From the NCBI GenBank assembly GCA_027310735.1, contig DAIDAH010000136.1, positions 1-7,508 on the forward strand: a DNA stretch of 7,508 nt. The letters run 5' to 3'. The notes beneath the pieces were generated by a model, which saw nothing but the letters and a program-made list of their open reading frames with translations, was not told the origin of the DNA and did not search any database. Position numbers and translations under genes: made by a program. This stretch comes from Methylotenera sp. (GTDB lineage Bacteria; Pseudomonadota; Gammaproteobacteria; Burkholderiales; Methylophilaceae). Shown here piece after piece: positions 1-6,184 of the stretch (the first letter of the stretch is position 1; every line of letters starts with the position of its first letter).

Positions 1-408
1 AGCCTATTACTACGCTTAATTGCCAAAGATGAAGCTGCGAGATTACAAATCAACATTGCTGGCGACACCCACTTAGCAAGCGAACTCGCAAAAGTGTTTA
101 CTCACATGCGCTGGGACTACGAAGACGACCTTAGCAAATTAGTCGGTGATGTTCCTGCTTACAGAGTCGGACAACTTAGTCGCCAAGCTGTGCAGACAGT
201 CAAAGAGACCAGCATCAATCTAGCAGAGATGTTGGCTGAATACTGGCAAGAAGAAAATCCACTCATTGCTAAAAAACGCCATGTTGAAGAATTCAATGCG
301 CAAGTCGACACACTGCGCGCCGACGTTGAACGCTTTGAAAAAAAACTAGCCAAGCTTACGCAACAACACCCCTCAACCAATAAATCAAACGGCTCTGCTG
401 TAGATTAA
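1..408 (+). CDS. ubiJ: UbiJ, ubiquinone biosynthesis accessory protein (3' part)
   Basis: The frame is open from the first base and ends at TAA 406-408, so this is the C-terminal 135 residues of a protein whose start lies outside the window. The visible part reads through the end of an SCP2-like lipid-binding domain (ITINIAGD-type strand, here INIAGDTHLASELAKV), then the family stretch RWDYEDDLSKLVGDVPAYRVGQL, and ends in a charged, heptad-like helix (about FNAQVDTLRADVERFEKKLAKL) expected to form a coiled coil. In the known family UbiJ is a scaffold and lipid-binding factor of the soluble ubiquinone-synthesis complex. The gene directly precedes ubiB, as in the ubiE-ubiJ-ubiB cluster of many proteobacteria, which supports the call. 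An internal GTG at 94 could be mistaken for a start, but conserved sequence continues upstream of it. The last dozen residues are polar and probably disordered. Confidence 0.88.
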   Translation, partial: SLLLRLIAKDEAARLQINIAGDTHLASELAKVFTHMRWDYEDDLSKLVGDVPAYRVGQLSRQAVQTVKETSINLAEMLAEYWQEENPLIAKKRHVEEFNAQVDTLRADVERFEKKLAKLTQQHPSTNKSNGSAVD

Positions 409-423
409 TAATTACTAAAACTT

Positions 424-1977
424 ATGCGCATTTTTCGTCTTTTTTATATTGTCTTTATCGCACTACGTTTTGGTCTGGATGAGTTCGTTTTAAGCCACAC
501 TAAATTACAACCATTACAGCGCATCATCAATGTGTTGCTATTCTGGCGTAACAGGCAACCACCCCGTGGTGCTAGGCTCAGATTAGCACTCGAGGCACTA
601 GGCCCGATTTTCGTTAAATTCGGACAAGTATTATCTACAAGACGCGATTTAATCCCGCTGGACATTGCCGATGAACTCGCAAAACTGCAAGACCAAGTAC
701 CGCCATTTGCATTTGCAGAAGTAGAAAAAATCATACAACAAGCGTTTAATGCCCCGCTCAATCAAGTGTTCTCAGAGTTCGAACCAATTGCCGTTGCCAG
801 CGCCTCCGTTGCACAAGTGCATTTTGCGCACTTGTTAAATGGCACACCCGTGGCAGTTAAAGTATTACGCCCCGGCATTGCAAACGTAATTAATAAAGAT
901 CTTGTATTACTGGATACTGCCGCATGGCTACTGCAAGCGTTATCGGCAGAAGTCAGACGATTAAAACCACGTGAAGTCGTCGCTGAGTTTGCAGAGCATA
1001 CGCATGATGAATTAGACCTTACTTTAGAGGCCGCCAACTGCACGCGGCTTGCGCGTAACTTCCCAGATAAAAGCCTATTGGTTCCTGAAATATACTGGGA
1101 TTGGTGCCGCGAGCAAGTCATGGTGATGCAGCGCATGACAGGTACGCCGATTAGCCAAATTGAAATGTTACGCACAAAAAATATCGACATCTCAAAACTG
1201 GCGCGTGACGGTGTGGAGATATTCTTTACACAAGTGTTTAGAGATGGTTTTTTTCATGCAGACATGCATCCTGGGAATATACAAGTGGCAGATGACGGCC
1301 GATATATTGCGCTGGACTTCGGCATCATGGGCTCACTGACTGACACTGACAAATACTATCTTGCACGTAATTTTTTAGCTTTTTTCAACCGAGACTATCG
1401 TGATGTCGCTGTTGCACATATTGAATCTGGCTGGGTACCAAAAGATACTAACGTTGAAGCTCTGGAAACCGCCATACGTGCCATTTGTGAGCCAATCTTC
1501 AACAAGCCGCTTAAAGAGATTTCATTTGGTCGAACGCTATTAAGCTTATTTCAAATGTCGCGTAGATTTGGCGTCATCATTCAACCGCAATTAGTCATGC
1601 TGCAAAAGACCTTATTGAACATAGAGGGCTTAGGGCGCGACTTAGACCCTGATCTGGATTTATGGAAAACAGCACAACCCTTTCTAACACGCTGGATGAG
1701 CGAACAAATAGGTTGGCGTAGCATAGTAAAAACACTCAAAAAAGAATTGCCTTATATGGCAAAGAATTTGCCAAAAATGCCTCGCTTAATGCATCAGTTT
1801 TTAATACAACAAAACAATGTCGAACAAATCACATCCATTGAACAGACAATGCATGATCTAATCAAAGCCCAGAAGAAACAAGCCTACTGGCAAAAAAGGC
1901 TCACGCTAGCCATTGCTTTGTTTGTATTACTGCAATTATTAAATACTCTGCATTACAACATCACCACAATTTTATAA
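424..1977 (+). CDS. ubiB: UbiB, ubiquinone biosynthesis atypical kinase/ATPase
   Basis: The 517-residue product is close in length to E. coli UbiB. UbiB is a membrane-bound member of the ABC1/ADCK/UbiB protein-kinase-like family and is needed for ubiquinone synthesis, probably as an ATPase helping to extract or present lipid intermediates. Visible landmarks are the N-terminal MRIFRLFYIV...ALRFGLDEFVL, the family KxGQ motif at about residues 65-68 (KFGQ, followed by VLSTRRDLIP), the Ala-rich loop ASASVAQVH at about 125-133, the nucleotide-binding Lys in VAVKV at about 146, EAAN at about 202-205, HADMHPGN at about 278-285, and the metal-binding DFG at about 298-300. A hydrophobic C-terminal segment at about 493-512 is the membrane anchor. 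ATG 424 is chosen because the N-terminus then matches the family; no good Shine-Dalgarno is visible, which suits coupling to ubiJ 15 bp upstream. All motif residues are intact. Confidence 0.96.
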   Translation: MRIFRLFYIVFIALRFGLDEFVLSHTKLQPLQRIINVLLFWRNRQPPRGARLRLALEALGPIFVKFGQVLSTRRDLIPLDIADELAKLQDQVPPFAFAEVEKIIQQAFNAPLNQVFSEFEPIAVASASVAQVHFAHLLNGTPVAVKVLRPGIANVINKDLVLLDTAAWLLQALSAEVRRLKPREVVAEFAEHTHDELDLTLEAANCTRLARNFPDKSLLVPEIYWDWCREQVMVMQRMTGTPISQIEMLRTKNIDISKLARDGVEIFFTQVFRDGFFHADMHPGNIQVADDGRYIALDFGIMGSLTDTDKYYLARNFLAFFNRDYRDVAVAHIESGWVPKDTNVEALETAIRAICEPIFNKPLKEISFGRTLLSLFQMSRRFGVIIQPQLVMLQKTLLNIEGLGRDLDPDLDLWKTAQPFLTRWMSEQIGWRSIVKTLKKELPYMAKNLPKMPRLMHQFLIQQNNVEQITSIEQTMHDLIKAQKKQAYWQKRLTLAIALFVLLQLLNTLHYNITTIL

Positions 1978-2003
1978 TAGTAGTTTATTAACTCTCTCAA
2001 GAT

Positions 2004-2008
2004 AAGGA
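2004..2008 (+). promoter_or_regulatory. Ribosome binding site of the SSS transporter gene
   Basis: AAGGA lies 7 nt before the GTG at 2016 and decides this start: the reading frame then begins with MLLWFVIAYW, the first membrane helix expected for the family. It is the clearest Shine-Dalgarno on the + strand of this window. Confidence 0.75.
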
Positions 2009-2015
2009 TACCTTC

Positions 2016-3479
2016 GTGTTACTTTGGTTTGTCATTGCATATTGGGTAATTTCAGTTGCAATTGGACTGTGGGCTGCACGTCGCGTACATAACACCAAAG
2101 ACTTTGCTATTGCAGGACGTCATTTACCCTTTTACATGGTAACTGCCACCGTATTTGCTACTTGGTTTGGCTCAGAGGCTGTATTGGGCATTCCAGCTAC
2201 ATTCCTACAAGAAGGCTTACACGGCATAGTAGCTGATCCTTTTGGCTCTTCATTGTGCCTAATTCTGGTGGGTCTATTTTTTGCCGCGCCACTTTACCGC
2301 ATGAACCTATTAACCATTGGTGACTTCTATAAAAAACGCTACAGCCGTACCGTTGAAGTACTAACAACCTTAGCCATCGTAATTTCTTATTTAGGCTGGG
2401 TAGGTGCACAGATTACCGCATTGGGCTTGGTATTTAACGTAGTTTCCGCAGGTGAAATCAGTAAATTGGCAGGCATGTGGATCGGCGCCAGCTCTATATT
2501 GGTTTACACCATTTTTGGTGGCATGTGGGCCATTGCCATCACTGACTTGCTACAGATGGCGATCATCTGTGTAGGAATGTTATATATAGGCGACCAAGTA
2601 AGTGGAATGGTTGGCGGCGTTGGCGCCGTTGTTGAACACGCACGCTCTGCGGGTAAGTTTGAATTTTGGCCTACGCTGGATTTAAAAGAAATCATTGCCT
2701 TTGCCGCATCCTGGATGACTATGATGTTTGGCTCAATACCACAACAAGACGTTTTTCAGCGGGTGCAATCTTCCAAAACAATCAAAATCGCTGTGTGGGC
2801 ATCTGTGCTAGGTGGTTGCTTATACTTTGCATTTACGTTTGTACCGATATTCTTGGCCTACTCTGCTACATTGCTAGACCCTAAAATGGTGAATGATCTA
2901 ATCAACACGGATCCCCAAATGATTCTGCCAACATTAATACTCAAGCATGCACCTCTATTTGCCCAGATAGTATTCTTTGGCGCATTATTATCTGCAATCA
3001 AAAGCTGTGCTTCTGCGACATTACTCGCGCCATCCGTCACTTTTACAGAAAATATACTAAAACCACTGCTGAATGATGTTCGAGACAAAACTGTATTGCG
3101 CTGGATGCGCATGGTGACACTCAGCTTTACGCTACTGGTGACACTTTATGCAATTAACTCGCAGATGAGTATTTTTAAGATGGTTGAGAATGCCTATCAA
3201 ATCACATTAGTCGTGGCATTTATCCCTCTTGCCTGCGGCGTTTATTGGAGTCATGCGACGAATCAAGGGGCAATAACTTCCATTTGTTTAGGATTTTTCA
3301 CTTGGATAATTATGCTGATTTTTGTAAATGATCCATTACTACCGCCTCAATTCGCAGGCCTGATCGCCAGCGCCATCGGCATGCTTGCAGGCTCATTACT
3401 GCCGCAAAAAATTGGGGGTAGCCCTCCAGAACATCCTAAGTTTCTGCATGAACATGCAGCTAGCCCACATCCACACTAA
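2016..3479 (+). CDS. Sodium:solute symporter (SSS/SLC5) family membrane transporter
   Basis: The 487-residue, very hydrophobic protein has about 13 predicted membrane helices and begins with the SSS pattern of a first helix, R-rich loop and FAIAGR (residues 30-35). The next helix, about 41-62, contains ATWFGSEAVLGIP and corresponds to the first core helix of the LeuT fold. The segment FFGALLSAIKSCASATLLAPSV, at about 320-340, matches the helix that holds the Na2 site; it aligns without gaps to the Ser340/Thr341 region of E. coli PutP. Here that region reads Lys329-Ser330-Cys331. The substrate cannot be read from sequence; SSS members carry proline, pantothenate, acetate, sugars and others. 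The last 16 residues hold five histidines (473, 478, 480, 485, 487). The gene starts with GTG 38 bp after ubiB and is probably cotranscribed with it. It ends 89 bp before feoA. The family is certain; solute and coupling ion are not. Confidence 0.9.
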   Translation: MLLWFVIAYWVISVAIGLWAARRVHNTKDFAIAGRHLPFYMVTATVFATWFGSEAVLGIPATFLQEGLHGIVADPFGSSLCLILVGLFFAAPLYRMNLLTIGDFYKKRYSRTVEVLTTLAIVISYLGWVGAQITALGLVFNVVSAGEISKLAGMWIGASSILVYTIFGGMWAIAITDLLQMAIICVGMLYIGDQVSGMVGGVGAVVEHARSAGKFEFWPTLDLKEIIAFAASWMTMMFGSIPQQDVFQRVQSSKTIKIAVWASVLGGCLYFAFTFVPIFLAYSATLLDPKMVNDLINTDPQMILPTLILKHAPLFAQIVFFGALLSAIKSCASATLLAPSVTFTENILKPLLNDVRDKTVLRWMRMVTLSFTLLVTLYAINSQMSIFKMVENAYQITLVVAFIPLACGVYWSHATNQGAITSICLGFFTWIIMLIFVNDPLLPPQFAGLIASAIGMLAGSLLPQKIGGSPPEHPKFLHEHAASPHPH

Positions 3480-3499
3480 GCTTACCTATGATTAAAGCA

Positions 3500-3546
3500 T
3501 TGACAGCACACGGCATATGAAAATATGCGACAATAAGAATTATTAT
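3500..3546 (+). promoter_or_regulatory. Candidate promoter(s) of feoAB
   Basis: A perfect sigma70 -35 hexamer, TTGACA, is at 3500-3505, but 17 bp downstream the only hexamer is the poor ATATGC (3523-3528). A second pairing has a much better -10, TATTAT (3541-3546, 5/6 to consensus), with a weak -35 TGAAAA at 3518-3523 and a 17-bp spacer. The second -10 lies inside the Fur-box match, which is the usual arrangement for iron repression. I cannot tell from sequence which start is used; one promoter somewhere in this gap is likely. Confidence 0.5.
3513..3528. repeat. Perfect inverted repeat GCATAT-N4-ATATGC
   Basis: Two 6-bp arms, perfectly complementary, are separated by GAAA. The repeat sits between the TTGACA hexamer and the Fur-box match upstream of feoA. 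It could be an operator for a dimeric regulator other than Fur, or chance in AT-rich DNA. It has no following T-run, so it is not a terminator of the upstream gene. Confidence 0.45.
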
Positions 3547-3548
3547 CA
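3534..3548. promoter_or_regulatory. Fur box upstream of feoA
   Basis: The 15-bp stretch TAAGAATTATTATCA matches the 7-1-7 Fur inverted-repeat model (TGATAAT-N-ATTATCA) at 12 of 14 positions, with the right half perfect. It overlaps the best -10 candidate (3541-3546) and ends 20 bp before the feoA start. Its place directly ahead of ferrous iron uptake genes strongly supports Fur control, with repression when iron is plentiful. Confidence 0.75.
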
Positions 3549-3563
3549 TTTAAATATCATTTA
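3544..3563 (+). repeat. Direct repeat TATCATTTA, 11-bp period
   Basis: TATCATTTA occurs at 3544-3552 and exactly again at 3555-3563. The first copy overlaps the right half of the Fur box. The 11-bp spacing places both copies on the same face of the helix, so the second copy may extend the Fur-bound region toward the feoA start codon. Confidence 0.5.
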
Positions 3564-3568
3564 GCTCA

Positions 3569-3796
3569 ATGCTACCGTTATCAAAATTACCGATAGGCCA
3601 AAATGCAATTATCACGACCATTGAGGTTGAAGAGTCGCTGTTTCACCGTTTATCCGCATTAGGCTTTCGTGTAGGAAAACCACTAAGCATTATCCGTCAG
3701 GCCAATTTCAATGGCCCTTTACATGTGCGCTTAGGAACTACCGACGTCATACTACGCATAACAGATGCGACACACATTCGGGTCAACTCACTTTGA
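3569..3796 (+). CDS. feoA: FeoA, ferrous iron transport accessory protein
   Basis: The product has 75 residues, the usual size for FeoA, and reads as a single SH3-like FeoA domain: the N-terminal LSKLPIGQNAIITTIE, the central LFHRLSALGFRVGKPLSIIRQANFNGPLHVRLG and the closing DVILRITDATHIRV. The family pattern of a small beta barrel with L..LGF..G is clear. FeoA is a small cytoplasmic protein that acts with the FeoB permease in Fe2+ uptake. It lies 25 bp upstream of feoB in the same direction, and a Fur box precedes it. ATG 3569 is the first codon giving the family N-terminus; no convincing Shine-Dalgarno is seen before it, so initiation may be weak or leader-dependent. Confidence 0.93.
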   Translation: MLPLSKLPIGQNAIITTIEVEESLFHRLSALGFRVGKPLSIIRQANFNGPLHVRLGTTDVILRITDATHIRVNSL

Positions 3797-3821
3797 AACC
3801 ATCCCAACAAAGATTTACGCC

Positions 3822-5612
3822 ATGAAACGAATTGCATTATTAGGCATGCCTAATACGGGAAAATCCACCTTGTTCAACCGCATCAGCGGCGCTTCAGCAA
3901 GAGTGGGAAACTGGCCTGGCATCACCGTAGATTTAATGAGTGCAAAGATACTCATAGGCGGGCACATTGCTGAGTTGATAGATTTGCCTGGGATTTATGA
4001 CTTACACGGCTTCTCTGATGATGAGCAAGTAGTCAGACATTTTTTAAGCAAGAACCCAGTGGATCTAGTCATCATATTATTAAATAGCTCACAAATTGAT
4101 CGCCAGCTTTCACTCGTATTACAAATCAAAAAGTTAAACATTCCCGCCGTGCTAGCCCTAAACATGGCAGATGAAGCTAAGCGATCTGGAATTACAATTG
4201 ATACTGACAACTTGGAAAAAGCTTTACAGATGCCAGTATCGCAGATTAGTGCAAAACATGGCGATGGCCTACCTAAAGCACTAGAAGCTGCAACCAAAAT
4301 TATCAATCAGAACCAGACACCGACAGACCCCAAACTGATTAGCCAATATTTACAAGAAGATAATCAAATTGAGCAGGAAATTGAATCTTTAATTCAACGC
4401 CATGTGCATATCCCTGCGACATTAACAGACAATACAACAGATAAAATTGATAAAGTTTTACTGCATAAGTGGTTCGGCCTACCGCTGTTTTTTGCTGCCA
4501 TGTACGCATTATTTCAATTCATTTTTACAGTAGGAAAACCACTCCAAGATGGTCTTGCATGGGCATTAAACTTACTGCGCACAAGCTTACTAGAGCCCAT
4601 CTTCTCATCTAGCCCAGCTTGGCTACATGGGTTAATGTTAGACGGCGTTTACAATGGCTTGGCCACAGTCGCCGCTTTTGTGCCGATTATCGTTCTGTTC
4701 TTTTTAGTCATGTCGATAGTAGAAGACAGTGGCTATCTTTCACGCGCAGCATTTTTGATGGATGCACTGATGGCTAGAATGGGGCTAGATGGGCGCGGTT
4801 TCGTGATGATGTTAATGGGCTTTGGCTGCAATGTACCGGCATTGATGGGAACGCGTGTTATGCGTTCACGCCCAATGCGCCTACTGACAATGCTGGTCAT
4901 TCCACTGTCGCTGTGTTCAGCGCGCCTGCAGGTTTTCATCTTTATCATTGCTGCAATATTTACAGCGCATCAGGCACCAATCGTGTTATTCGCTCTTTAC
5001 GTGATGAGCTTTTTAACAATGTTCTTAACAGCAGTGCTCTTCCAAAATCAATATAAAAATGCCGAACCATTTATATTGGAATTGCCACCCTACCGTTTTC
5101 CAACGCCTCGCCAAATCGTGTTACGTGGCTGGCAAGAGGTTAAACACTTTTTAACACGCGCAAGTAAATTCATTGTCATAGGCGTAGTGCTGGTGTGGGC
5201 AATGACAAACTTCCCTAGCAATGTAGCTCCAGCCAGTATTGACACGTTTGCAGGTCAAATAGGCTTATTCTTCGCCCCTGTCTTAAACCCTATCGGCATC
5301 AACAGCCAATTAGCGATTGCGTTGATATTTGGTTTTGTCGCCAAAGAAATCGTAATCGGTGCACTAGCCGTGATTTATGGCTTGCAAGGCGATGCACTTA
5401 TGGCACAAATGGCCACTCAGATTGATTGGGTGCAGGCAATGAGCTTTATGCTATTTACGCTTATTTACACACCGTGCCTATCAACTATTGCCACACTCCG
5501 AAATGAATCTAAAAGCAGTGCCTTCATGTGGCTATCAATTGCTTGGTCATTAGGTTTAGCTTGGGTCATTAGTTTTGTGTTTTATCAAGGGGCAAGAGCA
5601 CTAGGGTTTTAA
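3822..5612 (+). CDS. feoB: FeoB, ferrous iron permease with N-terminal GTPase domain
   Basis: FeoB is the inner-membrane Fe2+ transporter of the Feo system. From ATG 3822 the product is 596 residues. All G motifs are visible: G1 GMPNTGKS at 8-15, the G2 region NWPGITVD at 30-37, G3 DLPG at 54-57, G4 NMAD at 114-117 and G5 SAK at 143-145. A helical linker (about 150-212) leads to HKWFGLPLFF at 215 and the membrane part. Gate 1 has GFGCNVPALMGTR (333-345, Cys336) and LCSARLQVF (Cys365); gate 2 has FVAKEIVIGALAVIYG and later YTPCLSTIATLRNE. The frame runs upstream to an ATG at 3765, but that start overlaps feoA and adds 19 residues before the conserved MKRIALLG, so 3822 is preferred; its Shine-Dalgarno is weak. 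The protein is compact compared with the 773 residues of E. coli FeoB, and no feoC follows. Confidence 0.96.
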   Translation: MKRIALLGMPNTGKSTLFNRISGASARVGNWPGITVDLMSAKILIGGHIAELIDLPGIYDLHGFSDDEQVVRHFLSKNPVDLVIILLNSSQIDRQLSLVLQIKKLNIPAVLALNMADEAKRSGITIDTDNLEKALQMPVSQISAKHGDGLPKALEAATKIINQNQTPTDPKLISQYLQEDNQIEQEIESLIQRHVHIPATLTDNTTDKIDKVLLHKWFGLPLFFAAMYALFQFIFTVGKPLQDGLAWALNLLRTSLLEPIFSSSPAWLHGLMLDGVYNGLATVAAFVPIIVLFFLVMSIVEDSGYLSRAAFLMDALMARMGLDGRGFVMMLMGFGCNVPALMGTRVMRSRPMRLLTMLVIPLSLCSARLQVFIFIIAAIFTAHQAPIVLFALYVMSFLTMFLTAVLFQNQYKNAEPFILELPPYRFPTPRQIVLRGWQEVKHFLTRASKFIVIGVVLVWAMTNFPSNVAPASIDTFAGQIGLFFAPVLNPIGINSQLAIALIFGFVAKEIVIGALAVIYGLQGDALMAQMATQIDWVQAMSFMLFTLIYTPCLSTIATLRNESKSSAFMWLSIAWSLGLAWVISFVFYQGARALGF

Positions 5613-5628
5613 ACACTAGGATTTTAAT
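5599..5628 (+). repeat. 15-bp imperfect tandem duplication at the feoB stop
   Basis: CACTAGGGTTTTAAA (5599-5613) is followed at once by CACTAGGATTTTAAT (5614-5628), with 13 of 15 positions identical. The first copy contains the feoB stop codon TAA (5610-5612). This looks like a small slippage duplication of the gene end and needs no function. Confidence 0.65.
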
Positions 5629-5629
5629 C

Positions 5630-5639
5630 GAGTGCACTC
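5630..5639. repeat. 10-bp palindrome GAGTGCACTC between convergent genes
   Basis: This perfect palindrome lies in the 46-bp gap between the ends of feoB and the DUF486 gene. As RNA it has no room for a stable stem with a loop, and no T-run follows, so it is not a convincing intrinsic terminator. No other terminator is apparent in the gap. Confidence 0.3.
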
Positions 5640-5658
5640 CGAGTAAAGACAGTAAAAA

Positions 5659-6000
5659 TTACGCTCTGAACATAAAATAAACTGCGCCCATTAAGCACAA
5701 ACCAGCCCATAAAAAATCCAGCTTAATCGGTTGCTGCATATATACCACCGCAAATGGCACAAACACTGCCAGCGTGATGACTTCTTGCAGTATTTTAAGC
5801 TGTGCCAATGACATCACCGCAAATCCCAAGCGATTGGCTGGCACTTGAAACATATACTCCAACAATGCAATCGCCCAGCTAATCAGCGCCGCAATAATCC
5901 AAGGTTTTTGACTGAGATTTTTCAGGTGCGCATACCATGCAAATGACATGAACACATTAGAACAAGTCAGAAGCAGGATAGTTTTAACGATGGTTGGCAT
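5659..6000 (-). CDS. DUF486 / DMT-superfamily small membrane protein
   Basis: The 113-residue product is almost all membrane: about four helices, near residues 4-24 (IVKTILLLTCSNVFMSFAWYA), 33-51 (PWIIAALISWAIALLEYMF), 66-90 and 95-111. The pattern LLLTCSNVFMSFAWYAHL, then ISWAIALLEYMFQVPANRLG, then SLAQLKILQEVITLAVFVPFAVVYM is the signature I recognise for the DUF486 family, four-helix proteins related to small drug/metabolite transporters. The function of this family is not established, so no substrate is assigned. It is the last gene of the minus-strand run, 184 bp after glnB, and faces feoB tail to tail. ATG 5998-6000 gives the family N-terminus, but no Shine-Dalgarno is visible; a strong hairpin lies 14 bp upstream. 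It may be read from glnB or from its own promoter in the AT-rich gap. Confidence 0.85.
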   Translation of the reverse strand: MPTIVKTILLLTCSNVFMSFAWYAHLKNLSQKPWIIAALISWAIALLEYMFQVPANRLGFAVMSLAQLKILQEVITLAVFVPFAVVYMQQPIKLDFLWAGLCLMGAVYFMFRA

Positions 6001-6014
6001 GAGAATTTAATGAT

Positions 6015-6034
6015 TAGGGGACTTATGTCCCCTA
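6015..6034. repeat. Perfect 8-bp stem hairpin in the DUF486 leader
   Basis: TAGGGGAC and GTCCCCTA flank a 4-nt loop (TTAT on the + strand), giving a strong stem with four consecutive G-C pairs. On the minus strand it ends 14 nt before the DUF486 start codon, followed by an A/T-rich stretch without a clean T-run. It could block or tune translation of that gene, act as a weak terminator after glnB, or protect the glnB mRNA 3' end. It is not adjacent to the end of any + strand gene. Confidence 0.6.
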
Positions 6035-6110
6035 CTGACGACTGTAAAATCAACTGCTACGACTATTAACAATATTCAAAATTTTAATATAAAAACAACA
6101 ATCATACGAA

Positions 6111-6153
6111 AGCTAGTCGAACACAGTACGCTTGAGTACGGCGAGGCGTAGCT
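6111..6153. repeat. REP-like imperfect palindrome after glnB
   Basis: Outer arms AGCTA (6111-6115) and TAGCT (6149-6153) enclose TCG/CGA (6117-6119, 6142-6144) and an inner GTAC-N6-GTAC (6126-6129, 6136-6139). The inner part also reads as a direct repeat, AGTACG-CTTG-AGTACG. It is more GC-rich than its flanks, and with its position just past a gene end this resembles a repetitive extragenic palindrome. It begins about 30 bp beyond the glnB stop and could also serve as a transcript end structure. Only one copy is in the window, so repetitiveness is an inference. Confidence 0.4.
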
Positions 6154-6184
6154 GCTAAAGTGAGTGTTGAGTTTATATTGAAAA

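Larger units (their letters stand above)
6001..6184. other. Intergenic region between glnB and the DUF486 gene
   Basis: No gene is supported in this stretch. It holds a perfect hairpin near the DUF486 start, an AT-rich middle (about 6061-6100) that could carry a minus-strand promoter but shows no clear -35/-10 pair, and a GC-richer imperfect palindrome nearer glnB. The only visible + strand reading frame from an ATG is 14 codons long and is not credible. Confidence 0.6.

Noticed and set aside
94..96. GTG as the start of a 104-residue gene
   Set aside because: The same frame is open to base 1 and encodes conserved UbiJ sequence upstream of this GTG.
444..1190. Minus-strand reading frames of 105 and 142 codons inside ubiB
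   Set aside because: They are Ser/Cys/Asn-rich antisense shadows of an intact conserved gene, with no domain features.
3480..3499. Terminator after the SSS gene
   Set aside because: Only the short AAGCTT palindrome is present at the gene end, with no stem-loop or T-run.
3765..3821. Upstream ATG that extends feoB by 19 residues
   Set aside because: It overlaps the end of feoA by 32 bp, the extra residues are not FeoB-like, and the conserved N-terminus MKRIALLG begins exactly at ATG 3822.
6026..6070. 14-codon + strand reading frame in the glnB-DUF486 gap
   Set aside because: It starts inside the hairpin, lacks a ribosome site and shows no sign of coding.
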